A stretch of 64,000 bases of DNA, taken from contig CM049313.1 in the NCBI GenBank assembly GCA_026874595.1, positions 41,446,659 to 41,510,658 on the forward strand, given 5' to 3'. The first letter of the stretch is position 1. Each line of letters opens with the position of its first letter. This DNA comes from Sipunculus nudus. Its lineage: Eukaryota; Annelida; Sipuncula; Golfingiida; Sipunculidae. Shown in pieces: positions 36,690-48,700 of this stretch. Below the pieces are notes generated by a model. That model was not told where the DNA came from, ran no database searches, and saw nothing but the letters and a program-made list of their open reading frames with translations. The position numbers were made by a program, and so were the translations under genes.

Positions 36690-36752
<63 letters not shown>

Positions 36753-39700
36753 ATCCCCTTTGATTAAAATATGATATTCCCCGGGAAATATACATTTTAT
36801 ATAAAGAGAAGTCTGATTTTAATGGAAAAATTATTGGAGCTAAAAAAAGCTATAAATATCTGTTTAAATCAAATAAATTTGATTGAAATAAAAATGCCTC
36901 TTTATATATTTTCTTTTATCACATAATTTTAGAAAAGTGGACAAGGAAACATCATTTCTTTGTTGTTAGGGTATTATATATCAAATAGGTAACGTACAAA
37001 TGAACCAGTCTGGTAATAAATGTTCCAACTCTTTTGTGTTGAAGGTGAAAAGAAGGTGAGAAGGGGCATCGTTCAGATTAGGTGTGTATGCACCAACATA
37101 AAATAAAGGATTTTATTTTTTCATTCGTACAACAAATTTTCGTTCGGACGTAAAATTCGTTTGGACGAATCCGGTGTGAAACCACCTTTAGGAGGGTCTA
37201 AAAATTTGGCTGGTGGGAAATATATTACCCGATGGCAGGTCAAAAGAAGCAGGTCTGCTGTAATAAACCACATATCTGGTGTCTATCTGCTGTAATAAAC
37301 CACTGACCTGGAGTCTATCTGCTATAATAGACCACTGACCTGGAGTCCCCTGCTGTAATAAACCACTGACCTGGCATCTCCTTGCTGTAATAAACCAATG
37401 ACCTGGAGTCTCCTTGCTGTAATAAACCACTGGCCTGGAGTCTCCTTGCTTTAATAAACCACTGACCTGGATTCTCCCTGGTGTAATAAACCACTGACCT
37501 ATAGTCTCCTTGCTGTAATACACCACTGACCTGGAGTCTCCTTGCTGTAATAAACCACTAAACTTGAGTCTCCCTGCTGTAATAAACCACTGACCTGGCA
37601 TCTACTTGCTGTAATAAACCACTGACCTGGAATCTCATTGCTGTAATAAACAATTGACCTGGAGTCCCCCAGCAGTCAGTATGACACTGTTGTAATAAAC
37701 AACTGACCTGGAGTCCCCCAGCAGTCAGTATGATGCTGCTGTAATAAACAACCGACCTGGAGTCCCCAAGCCATCAGTACCACACTGCTGTTATAAACAA
37801 TTGACCTGGAGTCCCCCAGCAGTCAGTATGACAATGCTGTAATAAACAATTGACCTGAGTCCCTTAGCAGTCAGTACGGCAGTGCTGTAATAAACCACTG
37901 ACCTGGAGTCCTTTAGCAATCAGTACCACAGTGCTGTAATAAACCACTGACCTGGAGTCTCCCTGCAGTCAGTACCACAGTGCTGTTATAAACCACTGAC
38001 CTGGAGTCTCCTTGCTGTCAGTACCACAGTGCTGTTCATGCTGGAGACGCTCCACAACTGTAACAATCAGACTCTGCTGGCAGTGAGGACAGGTCCAGTG
38101 TTTCTGCATGTAACTTGTATACTCTCCCCACACAGAGGCTGTAGCATCTGCCTGGAGGCTGCAGAGAGAACAATAATGCATAACCTGCTATAAACTGAAA
38201 ATACAAGATACAATTGGAGGACTGACTTCTCAATACATGGAGGTTATGGTGTGACAAGGATACAGAAACACCTGGGTTGCTACAAAGCATTTTGTTTCCT
38301 ATAAATACACATGGAGAAAAGCTCTTTGTAAACTCAGAAGTGATAATGTGTAGATTAGAAAATAAAAATAATAAACTATGATATTTATAAAAAGTAAACT
38401 TCCAGAGGTAAATATAAACTTATTTATTTTACATAGATTGTACAAATAGTTATTATAACAAATCAAGGAACTCTCCATGGCTCCCATGATGGTGTTCAGT
38501 AGTCTGTATATGGGTGGAGGAAACCAGAGAACTTGGGGGAAACCAACCGGTCTGGATGGGCAACTACAACCCACTCTCATAGCTATGCCAAGGAATGATC
38601 CTGGGTTGCCAGCGGAGAGAGCTGAGCGGTTACCCCTCAACTGAGCATGCCCTCCCATTAACCCCTTCTTGTTAATAAGTTTTTTTTCTAGTGAAACCAG
38701 AATAAAGTGCAGGGTAAACATGGTGATTCACAGATACACAAAAATTATGTCTGATGTCCAAAGATCCAATACTTTTTTATCCTGAATGTCTGACTGTGAC
38801 AAGAAGAATGTGAAGCCTTTAGACTCACAACCTGATACAGTGTGAAAATAATTATATTTGTTAGTATTTTTTTATTGCTCTCTAATATTGCAATGGTATT
38901 TTATTAATTTGTTTTAAATTTTAAGTTTCCATCATTTTTGGCATGCAGTGAGACAGGAGCAGCATGCTCAGACCTGGGTGCTACTCGTCCAGTACACAGA
39001 ACAAACATGACAAGAGTTTCACTTACCAGTCATATGTGAGAAAGCTGTTGACCTGAATCCCTCCCTTCACTGGATGTGGGGCACCAGACAATGAGAACAA
39101 ATCCTTTAATATCTTGTGTTCTTCCTTTTTATCTGGAACATTAGATGTTAACTATTTATGCTACTACAAGCACTAAACAAACAATCCACCTAATCTGGGT
39201 TATATCCTAGGCTCCAACCCCATAAAAGTAAAAGTTTCATAAAAGTTCAAAGTGCAAGAGGTTCACTCCAGTCGGGAACATGCAGGTTCATTGTTAATGA
39301 GGCCACCTTTATATGACACATATCCAGATAATCTTGAACGTAAATCAGTGAAAATCAATTTATGAAAAACAATGCCAAAGAAAATTTCATGTTCCATATC
39401 ATTTATTTATTATAGCTTTAAGATATTTAGACAATATTTCAATCATATATTATTAATCCTTATACTTATATAGCCCTAAATAATGTTGTGAGAATGATCG
39501 TATCATGCTTCACAAAATACTGCTTTGACTGTTATTTCTCTGAATGATTACTCTAAATTCCTTGAGTAAATTACTCACTGTCCTCTGGGCCTTTATATAA
39601 ATGCTCCAGCTCAGCAGCCAGAACACGTCGTACAGCATATACAACATCGCTGTCAAGAAAATCTGTCAGCTTGGTAGCCAGCACACGCTCAAGTCGCCGG

Positions 39701-42700
39701 GCCTTGTAACGAGTGCTGGTCTCTGGTGTCTTGTCACCGTCCACAGAGCGAGCAAATGTATCTGATAACAAAATCCAAAGAGCGTGTAAATGTGTCTGAT
39801 AACAAAATCCAGAGAGCGTGTAAATGTATGTTATAACAAAATCCACAGGACACACACATGTGTCTGATAACAAAATCCACAGAGCATACAATGGATCTGA
39901 TAACAAAATCCACAGAGCATACAATGTACCTAATAACAAACAAATCACATACTTGCCCCAGTGATTGCATGTATGAAATTGTTAGTTATCAATAGTCCTT
40001 TTTAAACAGATGTCACTTGAGGACAGTGACTTAGTTATCATATTGCATGTTCAAGTAGGGAGTATAACCAGATGATTGTTTTGATAAATCATTGAACATT
40101 AATATGGAATATCATGATAAGATATTATCTTATAATTTGTATAGTCCTGTTTGATGTTAATTTTTGAACAATTTAATTTTGTGTCAGCCATCTCTGTTTG
40201 GCAGTCTCTAAAGTAATGACTGTTTATTGTAGTCTTCAAAGGATGAGCACCTGTTTAGTTTGGTTTTCTCAGGGTTTTTTCTCTGAAGTAGTGTCCATAT
40301 TAAAATTATGTAATTATTGACAGTTGGCATAATAGGGATTGGTGATTGGCCAGGTGACCGGCAGGACTTGTGATGTCAGCAAGCATATATAAGAGATATT
40401 CGCTACAATTGCCCTATCAATGTGCCAGTTTGGTATAGCCTGACAATATCTGGAGTCTAGGGGCAGGTCTGTGTGCATCAGAGTCTAGACAGCTGAGAGA
40501 TGATGTCATTATGCGTCTACAGATAGCCAGTGTCTGAGGAGGGCCATGGTGATTACTCTGTAATGGACTTCAGAGTGAGTATCACATTTTGCCAATGGAC
40601 TGGTAATCTGGCAATTTATACCTGTTGTGAGCACTTCCAGGAACAGACTGAGGACATTATTTAAACATGTAACTGTAGAGGTACTGGATATCCCTGTGTG
40701 GAAGCATATTTGGTTACCAAGAGCTGGATGATTCCAGGAAACATCAAATGTGGAAGACATTAATTCTAAGTCCAGATAGAATAATCTGTGTGCTAATTAG
40801 CAAGTGCTGTTTGAACTCGAGAGGCAAACCAGTACTTCAGCAAGGGACTGTTGTTAGTCAGAGCTCTGTGTATCTTTCAGTGGACTGATTGTACTGTGTA
40901 CACAAACAGTGAGCAGGGCAGCGCAACATTCCAATATCACAGGTGTGTGATGGTCATATGATCGGGAACAGTGTAAACAAGGGATTTCTCAGTGAAGCGT
41001 GATTAACAAATTTAGTGATTGTTTCTGTGTTTTTTATCAGACGCTTGAGAACATCAGCCCTTATTTGTATGAAGCACCTTTCCAGAGAAATGTAAGTGTA
41101 TGTAATTTTGAATATATTAATTTGTTTTTGTTAACTCATGTGTTATTCATCTTTTGGAGTGTATGTCTATACGAGTTTCAGCAAGTTGGTTTGACAGTTA
41201 AAAGAACCTGGTCATTCACATCTTTTGTGGTGTGACAAAATCCTGCCACTAAGTTGCTTCCATTATCTATGAAGAACTGAGTAGTTTCAATCAATGATAA
41301 TTGATGGTGCCGCTGAACAAAGCAAAACAACGTTATTCCATGAAAAACCTACCATATCTAGTCAATCACACTGCAAACTTGATTTTTATTAAAATACATT
41401 CAATTATACAATATTAACTATGATTTTCTGGGCTGATATGTAATGTACTGTAATGTAATCTGTATTGATTTTGTATGAGAAAGGGCAGGTCGACTGTAGA
41501 CATGATGGATTTCTGTATTGTGACTGCCAGGAGACAGACAACACTTAGATAACCACTGTAGTGGATGTTGTACCTTGTAACTTCATTCTAATGAGGTTCT
41601 GCCAGTTGACCCTCAGCTGGACAACGCTCGATATCAGTTGTTCTGCTGTGTCTGGATCCTCAAAGCGTAGCTCCAACCATCCATCACACACAACTCTGTG
41701 ATGAATAAAGTAAATCAGGTGTTAAACTATCACACCCTTTTGAGGCTATGAATAAGAGCATACAATATATTACATATTTTTAAAGAAATTAAATAGTCTA
41801 AAATAGTCTAAAATGCAAAAACTGCATATCTTTTTAATTTCAGTTACTGATTCTGATTTATTATTTACATATTTAAAAAATTTATAGCTTAGGAGCAAGC
41901 TATAAATGTTAAAGATTAAGAACACAGTCACTCTCTCAGAGGGGATCCACAGTGTGCAATAATTATCAGTTTAAAAAATACAATCCTGTATCTACAAACT
42001 GAGCATGATTAACCTCAAAATTGAAGGACACTACTTCATACATAAGCTGGTGAAAGACAAACTAGGCAACCATCATATCAAGTCTTGTTATGCAGTATTT
42101 TTGCTTGGATGGATTTTAATTACCTGGGCTTACCTAGTGAGGTCTGTGTTAGTGTTCAGGCTGTGGGCTTACCTTGTGATCTTTGTGTTAGTGTCCAGGC
42201 TGTGGGCATACCTGGTGAGGTCTGTGTTAGTGTCCAGGCTGTGGGCTTATCTGGTGATGTCTGTGTTAGTGTCCAGGCTGTGGGCTTACCTGGTGATTTT
42301 TGTGTTAGTGTCCAGGCTGTGGGCTTACCTGGTGATGTTTGCTACTGTCCAGGCTGTGTGCTTACCTGGTGATGTTTGTGTTAGTGTCCAGGCTGTGTGC
42401 TTACCTAGTGAGGTCTGTGTTAGTGTCCAGGCTGTGTGCTAACCTGGAGATGTTTGCTACTGTCCAGGCTGTGTGCTTACCTGGTGATGTTTGTGTTAGT
42501 GTCCAGGCTGTGTGCTAACCTAGTGAGGTCTGTGTTGGTGTCCAGGCTGTGTGCTAACCTGGTGAGGTCTGTGTTAGTGTCCAGGCTGTGGGCATACCTG
42601 GTGAGGTCTGTGTTAGTGTCCAGGCTGTGGGCTTACCTAGTGAGGTCTGTGTTAGTGTCCGGGCTGTGGGCTTACCTTGTGATGTTTGTGTTAGTGTCCA

Positions 42701-45700
42701 GGCTGCGGGCATACCTGGGAGGTCTGTGTTAGTGTCCAGGCTGTGGGCTTACCTGGTGATGTTTGTGTTAGTGTCCAGGCTGTAGGCTTACCTGGTGAGG
42801 TCTGTGTTAGTGTCCAGGCTGTGGGTATACCTGGGAGGTCTGTGTTAGTGTCCAGGGTGTGGGCTTACCTGGTGATGTTTGTGTTAGTGTCCATGCTGTG
42901 GGCTTACCTGGTGATGTTTGTGTTAGTGTCCAGGCTGTGGGCTTACCTGGTGACGTTTGTGTTAGTGTCCAGGCTGTAGGCTTACCTGGTGAGGTCTGTG
43001 TTAGTGTTTAGGCTGTGGGCTTACCTTGTGATGTTTGTGTTAGTGTCCAGGCTGTGGGCATACCTGGTGAGGTCTGTGTTAGTGTCCATGCTGTGGGCTT
43101 ACCTTGTGAGGTCTGTGTTAGTGTCCAGGCTGTTGGCTTACCTTGTGATGTTTGTGTTAGTGTCCAAGCTGTAGGCTTACCTTGTGAGGTCTGTGTTAGT
43201 ATCCAGGCTATGGGCTTACCTGGTGAGGTCTGTGTTAGTGAACAGGCTTTGGGCATACCTGGTGAGGTCTGTGTTAGTGTCTAGGCTGTGGGCTTACCTG
43301 GTGAGGTCTGTGTTAGTGTCCAGGCTGTAGGCTTACCTGGTGAGGTCTGTGTTAGTGTCCAGGCTGTAGGCTTACCTGGTGATGTTTGCTACTGTCCAGG
43401 CTGTGGGCTTACCTGGTGATGTTTGCTACTGTCCAGGCTGTCAGCTTACCTGGTGATGTTTGTGTTAGTGTCCAGGCTGTGTGCTTACCTGGTGAGGTCT
43501 GTGTTAGTGTCCAGGCTGTGTGCTTACCTGGTGAGGTCTGTGTTAGTGTCCAGGCTGTGTGCTAACCTGGTGAGGTCTGTGTTAGTGTTCAGGCTGTGTG
43601 CTTACTTAGTGAGGTCTGTGTTAGTGTTCAGGCTGTGTGCTTACCTAGTGAGGTCTGTGTTAGTGTTCAGGCTGTGTGCTTGCCTAGTGAGGTCTGTGTT
43701 AATGTCCATGCTGTGGGCTTCCCTGGTGAGGTCTGTGTTAGTGCCCAGGCTGTATGCTTCCCTGGTGAGGTCTGTGTTAGTGTCCAGGCTGTATGCTTCC
43801 CTGGTGAGGTCTGTGTTAGTGTCCAGGCTGTATGCTTCCCTGGTGAGGTCTGTGTTAATGTCCAGGCTGTGTGCTTACCTGGTGAGGTCTGTGTTAGTGT
43901 CCAGGCTGTGTGCTTACCTGGTAAGGTCTGTGTTAGTGTCCAGGCTGTGTGCTCACCTGGTGAGGTCTGTGTTAGTGTCCAGGCTGTGGGCTTACCTAGT
44001 GAGGTCTGTGTTAGTGTCCAGGCTGTGTGCTTACCTGGTGAGGTCGGTGTTAAGGTCCATGCTGTGTGCTTACCTGGTGAGGTCTGTGTTAGTGTCCAGG
44101 CTGTGGGCTTACCTAGTGAGGTCTGTGTGAGTGTACATGATGTGGGCTTACCTAGTGAGGTCTGTGTTAAGGTCCATGCTGTGTGCTTACCTAGTGAGGT
44201 CTGTGTTAGTGTCTAGGCTGTGGGCTTACCTAGTGAGGTCTGTGTTAAGGTCCATGCTGTGTGCTTACCTAGTGAGGTCTGTGTTAGTGTCCAGGCTGTG
44301 GGCTTACCTAGTGAGGTCTGTGTGAGTGTCCATGATGTGGGCTTACCTAGTGAGGTCTGTGTGAAGGTCCATGCTGTGTGCTTACCTAGTGAGGTCTGTG
44401 TTAGTGTCTAGGCTGTGGGCTTACCTAGTGAGGTCTGTGTTAAGGTCCATGCTGTGTGCTTACCTAGTGAGGTCTGTGTTAGTGTCCATGCTGTGGGCTT
44501 ACCTAGTGAGGTCTGTGTTAAGGTCCAGGCTGTGTGCTTACCTAGTGAGGTCTGTGTTAGTGTCCAGGCTGTGGGCTTACCTAGTGAGGTCTGTGTTAGT
44601 GTCCATACTGTGTGCTTACCTAGTGAGGCCTGTGTTAAGGTCCATGCTGTGTGCTTGCCTAGTGAGGTCTGTGTTAGTGTCCAGGCTGTGGGCTTACCTA
44701 GTGAGGTCTGTGTTAGTGTCCAGGCTGTGTGCTTACCTTGTGAGGTCTGTGTTAGTGTCCATGCTGTGGGCTTACCTGGTTATGTTTGTGTTAGTGTCCA
44801 GGCTGTGTGCTTACCTGGTGAGGTCTGTGTTAAGGTCCATGCTGTGTGCTTACCTGGTGAGGTCTGTGTTAGTGCCAGGCTGTGGGCTTACCTAGTGAGG
44901 TCTGTGTTAGCGTCTAGGCTGTTGGCTTACCTAGTGAGGTTTGTGTTAAGGTCCATGCTGTGTGATTACCTAGTGAGGTCTGTGTTAGTGTCCAGGCTGT
45001 GTGCTCACCTAGTGAGGTCTGTGTTAGTGTCTAGGCTGTGTGCTTACCTAGTGAGGCCTGTGTTAAGGTCCATGCTGTGTGCTTACCTAGTGAGGTCTGT
45101 GTTAGTGTCCAGGCTGTAGGCTTACCTGGTGAGGTCTGTGTTAGTGTCCAGGCTGTGTGCTTACCTGGTTAGGTCTGTGTTAGTGTCCAGGCTGTGTGCT
45201 CACCTGGTGAGGTCTGTGTTAGTGTCCATGCTGTGGGCTTACCTAGTGAGGTCTGTGTTAGTGTCCAGGCTGTGTGCTTACCTGGTGAGGTCGGTGTTAA
45301 GGTCCATGCTGTGTGCTTATCTGGTGAGGTCTGTGTTAGTGTCCAGGCTGTGGGCTTACCTAGTGAGGTCTGTGTGAGTGTCCATGATGTGGGCTTACCT
45401 AGTGAGGTCTGTGTTAAGGTCCATGCTGTGTGCTTACCTAGTGAGGTCTGTGTTAGTGTCTAGGCTGTGGGCTTACCTACTGAGGTCTGTGTTAAGGTCC
45501 ATGCTGTGTGCTTACCTAGTGAGGTCTGTGTTAGTGTCCAGGCTGTTGGCTTACCTAGTGAGGTCTGTGTGAGTGTCCATGATGTGGGCTTACCTAGTGA
45601 GGTCTGTGTTAAGGTCCATGCTGTGTGCTTACCTAGTGAGGTCTGTGTTAGTGTCTAGGCTGTGGGCTTTCCTAGTGAGGTCTGTGTTAAGGTCCATGCT

Positions 45701-48700
45701 GTGTGCTTACCTAGTGAGGTCTGTGTTAGTGTCCAGGCTGTGGGCTTACCTAGTGAGGTCTGTGTTAGTGTCCATGCTGTGTGCTTACCTAGTGAGGTCT
45801 GTGTTAGTGTCCAGGCTGTGGGCTTACCTAGTGAGGTCTGTGTTAGTGTCCATACTGTGTGCTTACCTAGTGAGGCCTGTGTTAAGGTCCATGCTGTGTG
45901 CTTACCTAGTGAGGTCTGTGTTAGTGTCCAGGCTGTGGGCTTACCTAGTAAGGTCTGTGTTAGTGTCCAGGCTGTGTGCTTCCCTGGTGAGGTGTGTGTT
46001 TGTGTCCAGGCTGTGTACTTACCTAGTTAGGTCTGTGTTAGTGTCCAGGCTGTTTGCTTACCTGGTGAGGTCTGTGTTAGTGTCCATGCTGTGTGCTTAC
46101 CTGGTGAGGTCTGTGTTAGTGTCCAGGCTGTGTGCTTACCTGGTGAGGTCTGTGTTAATTTCCAGGCTGTATGCTTCCTTGGTGAGGTCTGTGTTTGTGT
46201 CCAGGCTGTGTGCTTACCTAGTTAGGTCTGTGTTAGTGTCCAGGGTGTGTGCTTATCTGGTTAGGTCTGTGTTAGTGTCCAGGCTGTGTGCTTACCTTGT
46301 GAGGTCTGTGTTAGTGTCCATGCTGTGGGCTTACCTGGTGATGTTTGTGTTAGTGTCCAGGCTGTGTGCTTACCTGGTGAGGTCTGTGTTAAGGTCCATG
46401 CTGTGTGCTTACCTGGTGAGGTCTGTGTTAGTGTCCAGGCTGTGGGCTTACCTAGTGAGGTCTGTGTTAGTGTCTAGGCTGTTGGCTTACCTAGTGAGGT
46501 CTGTGTTAAGGTCCATGCTGTGTGATTACCTAGTGAGGTCTGTGTTAGTGTCCAGGCTGTTTACTCACCTAGTGAGGTCTGTGTTAGTGTCCAGGCTGTT
46601 GGGCTTACCTGGTGAGGTCTGTGTTAGTGTCTAGGCTGTGTGCTTACCTAGTGAGGCCTGTGTTAAGGTCCATGCTGTGTGCTTACCTAGTGATGTTTGT
46701 GTTAGTGTCCAGGCTGTAGGCTTACCTGGTGAGGTCTGTGTTAGTGTCCAGGCTGTGGGCTTACCTAGTGAGGTCTGTGTTAAGGTCCATGCTATGGGCT
46801 TACCTAGTGAGGTCTGTGTTAAGGTCCATGCTGTGTGCTTACCTAGTGAGGTCTGTGTTAGTGTCCAGGCTGTGGGCTTACCTAGTGAGGTCTGTGTTAG
46901 TGTCCAGGCTGTGGGCTTACCTAGTGAGGTCTGTGTTAAGGTCCATGCTGTGTGCTTACCTAGTGAGGTCTGTGTTAGTGTCCAGGCTGAGGGCTTGCCT
47001 AGTGAGGTCTGTGTTAGTGTCCAGGCTGTGGACTTACCTAGTGAGGTCTGTGTTAAGGTCCATGCTGTGTGCTTACCTAGTGAGGTCTGTGTTAGTGTCC
47101 AGGCTGTGGGCTTACCTGGTCATGTTTGTGTTAGATTCCATGCTGTGTGCTTACCTGGTGAGGTCTGTGTTAGTGTCCAGGCTGTGGGCTTAACTGGTGA
47201 TGTTTGTGTTAGTGTCCAGGCTGTGTGCTTACCTGGTGAGGTCTGTGTTAGTGTCCAGGCTGTGTGCTAACCTGGTGAGGTCTGTGTTAGTGTCCAGGCT
47301 GTGGGCTTACCTAGTGAGGTCTGTGTTAGTTTCCAGGCTGTGGGCTTACCTAGTGAGGTCTGTGTTAGTGTCCAGGCTGTGTGCTTACCTGGTGAGGTCT
47401 GTGTTAGTGTCCAGGCTGTGTGCTAACCTGGTGAGGTCTGTGTTAGTGTTCAGGCTGTGTGCTTACTTAGTGAGGTCTGTGTTAGTGTTCAGGCTGTGTG
47501 CTTACCTAGTGAGGTCTGTGTTAGTGTTCAGGCTGTGTGCTTGCCTAGTGAGGTCTGTCTTAATGTCCATGCTGTGGGCTTCCCTGGTGAGGTCTGTGTT
47601 AGTGCCCAGGCTGTATGCTTCCCTGGTGAGGTCTGTGTTAGTGCCCAGGCTGTATGCTTCCCTGGTGAGGTCTGTGTTAGTGTCCAGGCTGTATGCTTCC
47701 CTGGTGAGGTCTGTGTTAATGTCCAGGCTGTGTGCTTACCTGGTGAGGTCTGTGTTAGTGTCCAGGCTGTGTGCTTACCTGGTAAGGTCTGTGTTAGTGT
47801 CCAGGCTGTGTGCTCACCTGGTGAGGTCTGTGTTAGTGTCCAGGCTGTGGGCTTACCTAGTGAGGTCTGTGTTAGTGTCCAGGCTGTGTGCTTACCTGGT
47901 GAGGTCGGTGTTAAGGTCCATGCTGTGTGCTTACCTGGTGAGGTCTGTGTTAGTGTCCAGGCTGTGGGCTTACCTAGTGAGGTCTGTGTGAGTGTACATG
48001 ATGTGGGCTTACCTAGTGAGGTCTGTGTTAAGGTCCATGCTGTGTGCTTACCTAGTGAGGTCTGTGTTAGTGTCTAGGCTGTGGGCTTACCTAGTGAGGT
48101 CTGTGTTAAGGTCCATGCTGTGTGCTTACCTAGTGAGGTCTGTGTTAGTGTCCAGGCTGTGGGCTTACCTAGTGAGGTCTGTGTGAGTGTCCATGATGTG
48201 GGCTTACCTAGTGAGGTCTGTGTGAAGGTCCATGCTGTGTGCTTACCTAGTGAGGTCTGTGTTAGTGTCTAGGCTGTGGGCTTACCTAGTGAGGTCTGTG
48301 TTAAGGTCCATGCTGTGTGCTTACCTAGTGAGGTCTGTGTTAGTGTCCAGGCTGTGGGCTTACCTAGTGAGGTCTGTGTTAAGGTCCAGGCTGTGTGCTT
48401 ACCTAGTGAGGTCTGTGTTAGTGTCCAGGCTGTGGGCTTACCTAGTGAGGTCTGTGTTAGTGTCCATACTGTGTGCTTACCTAGTGAGGCCTGTGTTAAG
48501 GTCCATGCTGTGTGCTTGCCTAGTGAGGTCTGTGTTAGTGTCCAGGCTGTGGGCTTACCTAGTGAGGTCTGTGTTAGTGTCCAGGCTGTGTGCTTCCCTG
48601 GTGAGGTCTGTGTTAGTGTCCAGGCTGTGTGCTTACCTGGTGAGGTCTGTGTTAATGTCCAGGCTGTGTGCTTACCTGGTGAGGTCTGTGTTAATGTCCA

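Noticed and set aside
37188-37601. Minus-strand open frame of 137 codons in the 32-bp array
   Set aside because: The 32-bp period shifts frame every unit. The frame is a chance read through duplicated donor text.
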